A program made the position numbers and the translations under genes. Below the pieces are notes generated by a model, which did no database searches, was not told the origin of the DNA, and worked only from the letters and a program-made list of their open reading frames with translations. This document shows, in pieces, positions 1 through 8,514 of a DNA stretch of 64,000 bases; within the stretch, counting starts at the first letter, position 1, and each line of letters begins with the position of its first letter. The DNA is from Thalassotalea loyana. Its GTDB lineage: Bacteria > Pseudomonadota > Gammaproteobacteria > Enterobacterales > Alteromonadaceae. Where the stretch lies: contig NZ_BSSV01000003.1 in NCBI RefSeq assembly GCF_030161435.1, positions 248,001 through 312,000 of the forward strand. The letters run 5' to 3'.

Positions 1-172
1 CTAAAGGTCTATCTATCAACCTAGCAGAAGGCCAAAATAAAAGCACTAAATTCAATCGCTTTTCTTACGATGTCAGCGTAGTTTTATACAAATCCATTCG
101 CGTTTTTATTAATGTGATTATTTCCATATGGGCTTGTATAAAAGTAACTAACAACGTCCCTACTTGTTGCAT

Positions 173-202
173 AAAGCAAGAGCGTTGGTACGCTCTTGCT
201 TT
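173..202 (-). terminator. hairpin after the arylsulfatase gene
   Basis: A perfect 13-bp stem (173-185 with 190-202) and a 4-base loop sit just past the sulfatase stop. The T-run is short on either strand, so it is a weak intrinsic terminator or a 3'-end stabilising hairpin. Confidence 0.45.
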
Positions 203-216
203 CTATTCGCAATTTT

Positions 217-1803
217 CTATTTGTTTGTTGCGTTTTCCCAAATACCTAACTGCTGAACTACGGTATCAAACGTCCAGTCACCAGGAACTTGTGACGGAGG
301 GTATTCTTCGAACGTTCTTAAAAACTTAATAACCTCTGTAGCTGCTGGTGCCATCATATACATACGGTTTGCCCACCATACTTCATATGAGCCAGATTCA
401 TCAGCTGCAATTTCGTATGGGTCTTGACGTAAATTCGTAATCGATGGTGCACGACGTTTTTCTAATTGGCAGAACCAGACACTCATACCTTCACAGTCTT
501 GCTCTAACCATAAGAACTTCCAGTCACCCATACGGATACCCGCAACGTCACCGCTATCTGTCGCATAAACGTATTGTTTACGTGGCCAGTCTGAATTGTC
601 GTCTGCAGTAGTATTTTTACCTTTCATTAACGCAGGCAGTAAGTTATAACCATCAAGCTTAACTTTATAATCACGACCATTAATCGTCGTACCTTTTGCT
701 AAGCGTTCTGTGATTTTATCGTCACCCGTAGCAGCTAAGATCGTTGGCATCCAGTCATTATGAGCTGCAATTTCGTTCACAACTTGGCCTGCTGGGATTT
801 TACCTGGCCAACGAACCATTGCTGGTACACGGAAGCCACCTTCCCATGTTGTGTTTTTCTCACCTTTGTAACGGTTTGTGCCGCCATCAGGCCAAGTGAA
901 TTTTTCAGCACCATTGTCTGTTGAGTACATAACAATAGTATTATCAGCAATACCTAGATCATCTAACTTATCTAGCAATACACCGACGTGACCATCATGT
1001 TCGACTAGACCGTCACCGTATAAGCCGCCACGCTTAGAGATTCCTTTAGATTCATCTTTTAAGTGAGTCCAAACATGCATGCGTGAGGCATTCCACCAAA
1101 CAAAGAATGGCTTGTCTTGTTTATGTGCTTTATCAATAAATTTCAATGCGTGAGATAAAAACTCTTCATCAGCAGTTTCCATACGTTTTTTCGTCAATGG
1201 GCCCGTATCTTCGAGACGGCCGTCTGCAAATGAATGAATCACACCGCGAGGGCTAAATTGCTTAACCTGCTCCGGCGTCATGAACTTGTTGTAGTCCTCA
1301 TTTTCAGGCTCTTCTTCGGCATTTAAGTGATATAAATTACCGTAGAACTCATCGAAACCATGGTTAGTTGGTAAGTGAGAATCCTGGTCACCAAAATGGT
1401 TTTTACCAAATTGACCAGTAACATAACCTTTTTCTTTTAACAAACCCGCAATAGTTACGTCATCAACCATTGCACCTTCTTTGGCACCAGGTAAGCCGAC
1501 TTTTGTCAAGCCAGTACGCATTGGATGTTGACCAAAGATAAAAGCAGCGCGCCCTGCAGTGCACGAGTTTTCACCGTAATAGTCAGTGAAGATTGCACCC
1601 TCTTTTGCAATTCGGTCAATATTTGGTGTGAAGTGACCCGCTTGGCCCATAGTATATGCACTAAGGTTATCTTGGCCGATATCATCACCCCAAATTGCTA
1701 AAACGTTTGGGCGAGACGTATCTGTCGTTGCTAATGCAGGAGCTGCAACCGTAGCTAAAGTTAACGATACAGCGATGCTCTTTACTAATGTTTTTACTTG
1801 CAT
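217..1803 (-). CDS. periplasmic arylsulfatase, formylglycine type
   Basis: A secreted sulfatase of the alkaline-phosphatase superfamily that should hydrolyse sulfate esters, in a marine setting probably from sulfated polysaccharide. Residues 1-25 form a signal peptide ending near ALA. NVLAIWGDD supplies the metal-binding aspartates (about 40-41). NSCTAGR places the cysteine (residue 81) in a CxAxR version of the sulfatase signature, where formylglycine is made. GKNHFGD and STDNGAE fit further active-site and metal motifs. I start at the internal ATG at 1803 because GGAGG lies 6 bases upstream and the signal peptide then begins correctly; the longer reading frame adds 10 residues. The formylglycine-generating enzyme is not in this window. 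The natural substrate cannot be read from the sequence. Confidence 0.93.
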   Translation of the reverse strand: MQVKTLVKSIAVSLTLATVAAPALATTDTSRPNVLAIWGDDIGQDNLSAYTMGQAGHFTPNIDRIAKEGAIFTDYYGENSCTAGRAAFIFGQHPMRTGLTKVGLPGAKEGAMVDDVTIAGLLKEKGYVTGQFGKNHFGDQDSHLPTNHGFDEFYGNLYHLNAEEEPENEDYNKFMTPEQVKQFSPRGVIHSFADGRLEDTGPLTKKRMETADEEFLSHALKFIDKAHKQDKPFFVWWNASRMHVWTHLKDESKGISKRGGLYGDGLVEHDGHVGVLLDKLDDLGIADNTIVMYSTDNGAEKFTWPDGGTNRYKGEKNTTWEGGFRVPAMVRWPGKIPAGQVVNEIAAHNDWMPTILAATGDDKITERLAKGTTINGRDYKVKLDGYNLLPALMKGKNTTADDNSDWPRKQYVYATDSGDVAGIRMGDWKFLWLEQDCEGMSVWFCQLEKRRAPSITNLRQDPYEIAADESGSYEVWWANRMYMMAPAATEVIKFLRTFEEYPPSQVPGDWTFDTVVQQLGIWENATNK

Positions 1804-2184
1804 AAAAACCTCCAATGGGATGTTGTAAATCAAATTGTGAACTCATTTAAATCATGTTCAGTTTTACAAACGTTCAAAGGTTTTACTGTTAAAGAGTGTT
1901 AATTTTCTAATCGTATTGTGTTACCCAAATACCTATTTTTGACACGTTAAATCCCTGTTATTGCAATGATTTAGCCGCATACACTTGGCGAACACTAGAT
2001 ACACAAAGGGCTAGAGAGTATGTAAATCACAAGTAAACATTGTTAACACTGAGTTACATAAATACTTTTAATTACATTTGCAAAATACAGGGCTGGGTGA
2101 ATCCGCTGACGCTTTTTTGGTGACTCAACAAAAAACCACGCTTAAGTAGCGTGGTTCTTCCTTAGCTAATAGAATGATTATGGG
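1804..2184. other. intergenic region upstream of the sulfatase
   Basis: 381 bases without a supportable gene. They hold the cytochrome gene's terminator at the right end and should contain the sulfatase promoter. I could not pick out a confident -35/-10 pair or operator. Confidence 0.5.
2126..2157 (-). terminator. rho-independent terminator of the multiheme cytochrome gene
   Basis: On the minus strand an 8-bp stem (AACCACGC with GCGTGGTT) closes a 7-base loop and is followed by TTTTTTG, about 28 bases after the cytochrome stop codon. Confidence 0.8.
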
Positions 2185-4452
2185 TTACATCATGCTGCGA
2201 ATATGCGCAATCAATTGCTGAACTTGTGGATTATTTGGCAACAATTGCCCTAGCTTTTGCGCATGAAACAACGCCGAGTCATATTCTTTTAATTCAATCA
2301 GAATTACCGTTAAGGTATATAAATAATCGGGGCTTTGTGGCTGAAGCTTGTAGGCCATTGCATAATCTTGTTTGGCCTTCTCCTTCTCACCGTTTTCTTG
2401 ATGCAAAACACCACGTGTATAAAACGCTCTTGGATTTTTATCGTTATATTTAATCGCAACGTCAAAATAATCAACAGCTTTTATTCTATCTCGTTGACGT
2501 ACTTTCACTAACGCCAATTGATAGTAGATATCTGAAGATTCGGGGTTTACATTAATCGCATCAAGTAATACCTTTTCCGCCTCGCCTTCACGCTGCTGTT
2601 GACGATAAAGGTCTGCCAAATAAATATATGCGGGCATAAAGATGTTTTCAACGCGAATCGACTGCTTGTATGCGGCTTCTGCTTTCTCAAACTCGCGCAT
2701 CATCATATAAACCTGCCCTAAATTCGTTTGGGCAGAGCCTCTGTCGGCCTGATATTGCTGAGCTTCAATATATTCATCTACCGCGCTTTGTAGCTTCTCT
2801 CGACGCTCACCTTTAAATGTTGGATCAGCAAGATTCGTTGCAAGCGCCCTCCCCGCAGTCATCCGTACTGAGCGATTTGGGTGATCGAGCACAGGAATAA
2901 CTTTTAATGCCCGATTAATCGGCCTAAGCTGGCTCGTTGCTCTTATTGCTTCAATAACAACAATGGGATCATCGCTTGCTAATTGTTTACCTAAAAAGGT
3001 AATTAAATCTTGGTTATTCTGAGCGCCTTGAATACGCGAAATAGCTGAGGCTCGAACAATTCCAGTGTTTTCAGGATCATTAGCAATTTGCACCAACTCT
3101 GGTGTTATCGTCAGAGAGCCTTTATCAGCTTGTTCAAAGGCATGCGCAAAGCCTTTTTTCGCTCGATATTTAGAATCAGGAAACCAAAGCTTTAGCTGTT
3201 TTGCATGTTCAGCATCACTGACGTTTGCATGGCAATCTTGGCAAGCATTTGGCGTTCCTAATCTCACACTTAAATCTGGTCTAGGTATTTTAAAAGAGTG
3301 ATCGCGTCTATCATCCACTCCCATATAACGAGTTGATGGCATGTGACAATTTACACATTGTGCACCAGTTGACTCAGCTTGGTGTTGATGATGTTTAGGC
3401 GTATCATATTTTGGCGCACTGTGACATTGAGTACACGTGACATTACCTGGCATCTTTAGTTTTGTTGTGTGTGGGTCGTGACAGTTGCTGCAAGTTACCC
3501 CTGCTTTGTACATCTTACTTTGAGTAAAAGACCCATATACGTAAACTTCGTCATAAATTTGGCCATCAGCATGATAAAGTGCATTCGTTAGTGTAGCTGG
3601 CACATAATGGTCAAAAAACGCGCCATTTTCTTCATGATCACTTAGCTGCGCACGTCGAGAGTGACATTGCGCACAGACTTCCACTTGTTTAGTGTCTTTT
3701 GCTCGATCAACAGGCACCAATAGTCCAGATTCATTTTCATAAAAAATAGGATGCTTAGCTTGAATTGATTGGCTAAAACCGAAGTGTTTTACCTTTTGCG
3801 TTTGATTTTTAGTCCACTTCAAATGGTCTTCTGTTCCTTGATGACATGCTGTACAGCTGACATTGATCGCATCATATGTTGAATTATACGACATCGTCTC
3901 AACATCAAATCCCTTTTTGAAATTCGTACTATGACAATCGGCACAATTTTGGTTCCAATTTTGACCCATTTGACTCCAGTGAAACTCATCTGCCGCATCA
4001 AAGTCTGGATATAAGTGGTACCAACGTTGTCCACCCGCTTCTTTTGAACGTGAATCCCAAGCATAGGGAATAAATTGGTACTTGCCATTACCTGTATGAA
4101 AAATAAACTGCTGCAATGGCTCGTAGCCAAAAGTATGAGTTATTTCTATATCGATTTGCTTGCCATCCAAGCCAGGCATATTGACGAAATACTGGCTACC
4201 TTTCTTATAGAAATGAACGTTATCGCCCTCAAGAACCATAGGCTGAAGGGTAAAATCGGCCAAGTTTGTTGGCGTATCAATTGCCGCCATCGAATGAAAA
4301 TGATGTGAATCTTTCCAGGCTTCGGCCTGTTGAGCATGACAGTCGATACATGTGAGGTCTTTGTTAACTGAAGGCTCTGAAAATACGGAAAAACTCAACG
4401 TTAAAGTCAATAGAATTAAAGAGAAAATATGTGTTTTCATATGAGCTAACAT
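2185..4452 (-). CDS. octaheme c-type cytochrome with HEAT and TPR repeats
   Basis: An exported electron-transfer protein of about 755 residues. A short hydrophobic signal segment is followed by eight CxxCH haem-binding motifs in the first 410 residues (CIDCH, CADCH, CTACH, CAQCH, CSNCH, CTQCH, CVNCH, CQDCH). HEAT-like helices follow (about 430-570), then at least four TPR units (about 590-755). The haem part resembles cytochrome c554/multiheme families. The repeats suggest it docks other proteins. Start choice is uncertain: TTG 4458, ATG 4452 and ATG 4440 share a frame, and AGGAAGG best supports 4458 or 4452. It has its own terminator and lies upstream of the sulfatase on the same strand, so a joint job is possible but not shown. 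No terminal oxidoreductase signature was recognised. Confidence 0.88.
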   Translation of the reverse strand: MLAHMKTHIFSLILLTLTLSFSVFSEPSVNKDLTCIDCHAQQAEAWKDSHHFHSMAAIDTPTNLADFTLQPMVLEGDNVHFYKKGSQYFVNMPGLDGKQIDIEITHTFGYEPLQQFIFHTGNGKYQFIPYAWDSRSKEAGGQRWYHLYPDFDAADEFHWSQMGQNWNQNCADCHSTNFKKGFDVETMSYNSTYDAINVSCTACHQGTEDHLKWTKNQTQKVKHFGFSQSIQAKHPIFYENESGLLVPVDRAKDTKQVEVCAQCHSRRAQLSDHEENGAFFDHYVPATLTNALYHADGQIYDEVYVYGSFTQSKMYKAGVTCSNCHDPHTTKLKMPGNVTCTQCHSAPKYDTPKHHQHQAESTGAQCVNCHMPSTRYMGVDDRRDHSFKIPRPDLSVRLGTPNACQDCHANVSDAEHAKQLKLWFPDSKYRAKKGFAHAFEQADKGSLTITPELVQIANDPENTGIVRASAISRIQGAQNNQDLITFLGKQLASDDPIVVIEAIRATSQLRPINRALKVIPVLDHPNRSVRMTAGRALATNLADPTFKGERREKLQSAVDEYIEAQQYQADRGSAQTNLGQVYMMMREFEKAEAAYKQSIRVENIFMPAYIYLADLYRQQQREGEAEKVLLDAINVNPESSDIYYQLALVKVRQRDRIKAVDYFDVAIKYNDKNPRAFYTRGVLHQENGEKEKAKQDYAMAYKLQPQSPDYLYTLTVILIELKEYDSALFHAQKLGQLLPNNPQVQQLIAHIRSMM

Positions 4453-4733
4453 AGCCAATGAGGCCTTCCTTATCTACTTTGAATTTAACGTCTTTAATCA
4501 GTCGAAAAATCAACAAATAATACATTTATCATTAGCGATAACTTCATATTTTGCAACGAATTCTTTGCAATCAAATGTACAGACTGTTAAAAAGTGTAGC
4601 TTCAGGTATTTACGTGCCCTAAAGGTTAGTTCAGCAATGAGTTGGCCAAGTTTATATTGAGATTTGGTGGTATTTAGGATTTCAAACCACCAAGTAATCA
4701 CCTTCGCTCGCTAATAATCGACAGCACATAAAA

Positions 4734-6404
4734 CTAAAAATTTGGAGAGACGGAAAACGTCAGTTTTTCTTTGCTAATAGGATGTTCAAAAGACAACATT
4801 TGTGCATGTAAACACAGACGTTCTTTTTTTGTGCCATATAAGTCATCACCTACTATAGGCATGTTAAAACCTGATTTATGTGCACAATGCACCCTTAGCT
4901 GATGTGTCCTTCCTGTTTTTGGTTCAAGTGCCACTCGAGAAAATTGACCATCAAAACTTATCAATTCCCAAACCGTTAAACAGGGCTTACCATGCTCAAA
5001 ACTGACCATCTGCCGTGGTCTGTCATCAACATCTAAACATAGCGGTAAGGTGATTTCACCGCGTTTTGCTGGCAGTTGACCTTCTAGCAACGCGACGTAC
5101 TGTTTTTCTACTTGCCTCGTAACAAATTGGTGCTGCAGAGATTTATTAGCTCTTTTTGTTAATGCTAACACCATAAGCCCAGATGTGGACATATCGAGTC
5201 GATGGACAATTAATGGTCCATCTGCATGAGGGAACATATCTTTTATACGAGTATACACACTATCTGTAACTAATTTACCAGGTACTGACAGAAGCTCCTC
5301 TGGCTTATTGATGACGACAAGGTGTTCATCTTGATAAATTATATCAATCGTTTTGTCCTTTCCCGTATTTATCAATAAAGGATTATCATCGAGTGTCATA
5401 CCACTGAGCATATGACTTAATATAGGCTTACATTTGTTATTACAAGCGGGGTAATATTTTTTGTGTTGTCGTATTTGAGATTTTGGCGACTCTCCCCACC
5501 AAAACTCTGCTAAAGCAATGGGTTCAAACTCATGGGCGAACGCATATTGTAATAATTTTGGAGCAGCACAATCTCCCGTACCTGATGGCGGTTGTTCTTT
5601 TATCTCCGCAAATATCGTATTTACGTCCTTCTCTTCTCCCGCACAATTAAGTAAACGGTATTGCTCAAATAGCTTTTTTTGCAATCGATTTGACAGTTTC
5701 TTTCGTTGTTTCTTTAATAGATTGATTTGATTTTGGTAGTTATCAAACGCGATTTGTGCATCGGTTAATTGTTGATTAAGCTCAGCTTTTAACGCCAATA
5801 ACTGCTTTTTCAAAAAGATGCTTTGCCCATTGAGTTGTTTATCTAATATTGCGTACTCTTCGGAAGACAGCGCCACTCTGCCTTGTTCTCTCTCTTGCTT
5901 ACGCTTACGCTTTTGCTCAGCCATATTGGCTTGCTGTAAGGTAATACGCTCGTTGTAACTGACTTTCTGTTGTTCAACTTGCTGCTTCAAGATGGAAAAT
6001 TCTTCTGCCTCTTCCAACGCCGCAATCTCTGAATTAATGTCGTTAATAACCGCAGACTCTTTAGTCACAAAACTCTCTTGGCTCGATATATCAACAATTT
6101 GCGGCACAAAGACCTGCATTTCCTCAAGCATTGACGTTTTACCAGAATAAGCACACAAAAAGCCAAGTGTTCCAGTGTTATCACGAACAGCTAAAACCCC
6201 AAACATTTTGCCTTCAGCCATGGGCGTTTGTTCTTCACTAAATGCAGGCTGACAATTCAACCACGTTTGCAATTGCTGCGCTGCTAACAGGGTTAATGGG
6301 TGAGGCTCATAGCAAAAAGGAAAGGTAAACCGCTCAGGCAAGTCGATTGTTGTGTGGGAAGCGTCAAAACGATGCAAAAAGGTAGTTGAAGATACTGTAG
6401 ACAT
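4734..6404 (-). CDS. RluA-family RNA pseudouridine synthase with long coiled-coil N-terminal extension
   Basis: Converts uridine to pseudouridine in rRNA or tRNA. The catalytic domain occupies about residues 350-556. It contains HRLDMSTSGL with the catalytic Asp, the RTHQLRVH strand, and a C-terminal GDDLYG motif. At 556 residues it is about twice the length of a minimal RluA enzyme. The extra N-terminal 340 residues hold a globular part and a Lys/Glu/Gln-rich coiled coil (about 130-265). Two Cys-rich spots (PACNNKCKP near 330 and a lone Cys before it) could bind metal, but this is weak. The gene follows the 150-residue RibK-like gene by 18 bases and is probably co-transcribed. The target nucleotide cannot be assigned. 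Confidence 0.88.
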   Translation of the reverse strand: MSTVSSTTFLHRFDASHTTIDLPERFTFPFCYEPHPLTLLAAQQLQTWLNCQPAFSEEQTPMAEGKMFGVLAVRDNTGTLGFLCAYSGKTSMLEEMQVFVPQIVDISSQESFVTKESAVINDINSEIAALEEAEEFSILKQQVEQQKVSYNERITLQQANMAEQKRKRKQEREQGRVALSSEEYAILDKQLNGQSIFLKKQLLALKAELNQQLTDAQIAFDNYQNQINLLKKQRKKLSNRLQKKLFEQYRLLNCAGEEKDVNTIFAEIKEQPPSGTGDCAAPKLLQYAFAHEFEPIALAEFWWGESPKSQIRQHKKYYPACNNKCKPILSHMLSGMTLDDNPLLINTGKDKTIDIIYQDEHLVVINKPEELLSVPGKLVTDSVYTRIKDMFPHADGPLIVHRLDMSTSGLMVLALTKRANKSLQHQFVTRQVEKQYVALLEGQLPAKRGEITLPLCLDVDDRPRQMVSFEHGKPCLTVWELISFDGQFSRVALEPKTGRTHQLRVHCAHKSGFNMPIVGDDLYGTKKERLCLHAQMLSFEHPISKEKLTFSVSPNF

Positions 6405-6422
6405 ATAAACAGGCTTTATGAA

Positions 6423-6875
6423 CTAATCATTAGTTAAATGACATTGGTGAGTGGCGATTTTTATTGTACCTGAATCACCATACGATAATGGTGTAATTCT
6501 AGGTGCCAATATTTCCAGAACATTAGGTGGTTGCTGATGGTCAACCTTAGTCTCAGGCTCAACATGATAAATTAAGCCATCATATGTATTCTCCCCAAAA
6601 ATCAATTGGCATTTGATAAACCCAAAACTCTCTGGCGAAATTTTGTGAAACCACATCAGTTGACGTACTTGAAAGTCGTAATTTTTTAAAGCGATCGCTT
6701 TGATATTTAGGGCGATATTGATCGTGGCATGCTCAAACTCAGTTAAATCGATACCCGCCTGAGCAAAGTACGGAGCTTGCATTGCAATCGTTCCTTTTGG
6801 ATAAGGAGAATTGTTCGCCTTACCGGACGCTACTTGATGACCTTTTACGACAATAAAATCAATAAATTTAAACAT
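6423..6875 (-). CDS. small protein resembling archaeal CTP-dependent riboflavin kinase
   Basis: 150 residues, no signal peptide or membrane segment. The order of motifs resembles archaeal RibK (DUF120). An opening VVKGHQVASGKA strand-turn comes first, then a TINIAL strand, then YDGLIYHV. Near the C-terminus VLEILAP and YGDSGTIKI correspond to the EIIAP and DGDVIKI ends of that family. I infer the same RIFT-like barrel, not necessarily the same activity; bacteria normally use RibF for this step. Lead start ATG 6875 has almost no Shine-Dalgarno sequence and lies a few bases past the terminator of the upstream hpt-like gene. Followed by the RluA-family gene 18 bases on. Confidence 0.6.
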   Translation of the reverse strand: MFKFIDFIVVKGHQVASGKANNSPYPKGTIAMQAPYFAQAGIDLTEFEHATINIALNIKAIALKNYDFQVRQLMWFHKISPESFGFIKCQLIFGENTYDGLIYHVEPETKVDHQQPPNVLEILAPRITPLSYGDSGTIKIATHQCHLTND

Positions 6876-6880
6876 AAGAA

Positions 6881-6904
6881 AAAAGGCGCTAAGCGCCTTT
6901 TATT
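6881..6904 (-). terminator. terminator overlapping the end of the phosphoribosyltransferase gene
   Basis: AAAAGGCG/CGCCTTTT pair around a 5-base CTAAG loop (or tighter), ending in TTTTTT on the minus strand. It begins at the stop codon of the upstream gene and ends 5 bases before the next ATG, so it must tune expression of the downstream pair. Confidence 0.75.
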
Positions 6905-7460
6905 ATTTTAATAAGTGAAGAATATTTTGTAGGTCTGATTTACCACTAGCAATTTCTTCTTGCGTTAACCCCGATAACTCGTGAGGGAACACTAACCATT
7001 CATCGGATTCATGAATGTAGTAGTCTGGCGCAAAATCGACTTTCGAATTTTTAGGCTTATACCATGGCGTTGCAACACGGACATCTTTTGGCATATTGTT
7101 GCGCATTAATTTTTTCAACTGCTTAATTAACGCATCGATGCTTCGACCCGAATCAAATACGTCATCAACAATTAACAAGCCGTCATCTGCGTTCGCATTC
7201 TCGATAATATAATGAAGGCCGTGAACTTTAATTTCTTTACTTTGCTGATTGATACCGTAATAAGACGATGTACGAACAGCAATATGATCGGTCTCTACCT
7301 TTTTGAAATCGAAGTACTCTTGCACTGAGATTCCAATAGGAGCACCACCACGCCAGATACCAACAATAAATTGCGGTCTAAAGCCATCTTCATATACCTT
7401 TGCTGCGACCTTAAAAGAATCTTCAAGTAATTCTTGCGCAGTAATAAATTTTTTGTCCAT
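6903..7460 (-). CDS. hpt: purine phosphoribosyltransferase (hypoxanthine/xanthine-guanine type)
   Basis: A 185-residue type I phosphoribosyltransferase for purine salvage, making nucleotides from free bases and PRPP in the cytoplasm. Residues 95-107 (LLIVDDVFDSGRS) are the PRPP-binding signature with its two aspartates. GIWRGGAPIG (about 34-43) is the PPi loop, and SSYYG (65-69) fits the flexible catalytic loop. WYKPK and the C-terminal acidic/aromatic stretch match the Hpt/XGPRT hood. The exact base preference (hypoxanthine, guanine or xanthine) is not certain, so the symbol is provisional. It stands as its own unit, with the terminator overlapping its stop. Confidence 0.85.
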   Translation of the reverse strand: MDKKFITAQELLEDSFKVAAKVYEDGFRPQFIVGIWRGGAPIGISVQEYFDFKKVETDHIAVRTSSYYGINQQSKEIKVHGLHYIIENANADDGLLIVDDVFDSGRSIDALIKQLKKLMRNNMPKDVRVATPWYKPKNSKVDFAPDYYIHESDEWLVFPHELSGLTQEEIASGKSDLQNILHLLK

Positions 7461-7533
7461 TACAAACCTGTTTTTGGAGAACCGAATATAACCCGTAATT
7501 ATAACCTGATATTTGCTTTTGGTGTAAGGCTAT

Positions 7534-8514
7534 TCACTCTATTTGTTGCTCAAAGTTGTGCAATTGGTCAAAAATTGTTTTAACAGCGGCTAAATAAAAT
7601 GCATGATTTGTGTTTTCGAACGTATCATCAGGCGTATGGTAATTTTTATGTGTACCAACGCCAAAGTACAAAAATGGTATTTTATGACGGTAGAATATTC
7701 CGTGGTCACTTGCGTTTCGCCAATTTGTTTTTCTTTTTTGCCCTTTAATAATCTGGTAAGCCCGGGGGCCTTTGCGTATTTCTAAGTTGTTCTTTTTAGC
7801 ATAGAAGGCAAGTTGCCCTTGCCAATTCGACTCAGTAAGCAAGTCAACCTGATATGGCAGATAATATAAACGCTTCGTAAATCGGTCACCAGCAATCATA
7901 TCAAGGTTTACGTTTAATACAGTACGTTCCATTATTTCCGGATTTTCTTTGGCAAATGCTGACGCACCAATTAAGTTTTCCTCTTCAGCATCAGTAAACA
8001 AATAAATCAGGTGGTGGGTTGTTTGTATCTGTGAAAATGCCTTAGCAATATGAATGACACCAGCTGTACCAGAGGCATTATCATCGGCTCCAAGATAGGT
8101 TTTTCCCGATTTTTTACCAAGATGATCAAAATGAGCAGTGATGACGATAAACTTGTTTGAAGTACCAGGTTTATATCCAATAATATTGGTTCCTTGGTAG
8201 TCAGATAATCCTCTAGCATGGTCAAATGGGTGCTTAAACTGACCATTAAATGGGGATATTTTCGATTCCTGCAATTGGGCGATAATGTAATTTTGAGCTT
8301 TTCGATTTCCCGCTGTGTTGTACTTACGTCCAGCAAATTCCACACTGCTAATCGCTTTAAAATCCCTCAGTAAATCTTCATCATCAATCAGTTGCTGGCT
8401 GATGACAGTGTCGGCCGCAGCGCTATTAACCGGCTTCACAACAGCAAATTGAGTACATGCCGTTACATAACACACCGAGACGACTAAAAAGATTAATCTA
8501 AGCAAGTGATTCAC
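7534..8514 (-). CDS. M28-family zinc aminopeptidase lipoprotein
   Basis: A secreted metallopeptidase. The signal peptide ends in lipobox VTAC with Cys20 as the lipidation site, so the protein is membrane anchored. Zinc ligands of the M28 family are visible: H128 in ITAHFDHLG, D144 in GADDNASGT (bridging), the catalytic/ligand glutamates in DAEEEN (about 177-178), D205 in NLDMI, and a C-terminal His in KNYHTPDDT. Length 326 is normal for the family. The GTG start lies directly after the TAG of the upstream gene (CTATAGGTG), so the two are translationally coupled. It probably trims peptides from outside the inner membrane. Confidence 0.92.
   Translation of the reverse strand: MNHLLRLIFLVVSVCYVTACTQFAVVKPVNSAAADTVISQQLIDDEDLLRDFKAISSVEFAGRKYNTAGNRKAQNYIIAQLQESKISPFNGQFKHPFDHARGLSDYQGTNIIGYKPGTSNKFIVITAHFDHLGKKSGKTYLGADDNASGTAGVIHIAKAFSQIQTTHHLIYLFTDAEEENLIGASAFAKENPEIMERTVLNVNLDMIAGDRFTKRLYYLPYQVDLLTESNWQGQLAFYAKKNNLEIRKGPRAYQIIKGQKRKTNWRNASDHGIFYRHKIPFLYFGVGTHKNYHTPDDTFENTNHAFYLAAVKTIFDQLHNFEQQIE

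Noticed and set aside
1-329. Rightward reading frame at the left edge containing NLAEGQNKSTKFNRF, reminiscent of four-helix-bundle (S23-type) proteins
   Set aside because: Only about 30 residues resemble the family, the frame is cut by the edge, and its 3' part runs antisense into the sulfatase gene. It could be a decayed remnant, but evidence is too thin.
4510-4701. 63-codon leftward frame between the cytochrome and RluA-family genes
   Set aside because: No ribosome site, no recognisable motif, odd composition. More likely promoter region of the cytochrome gene.
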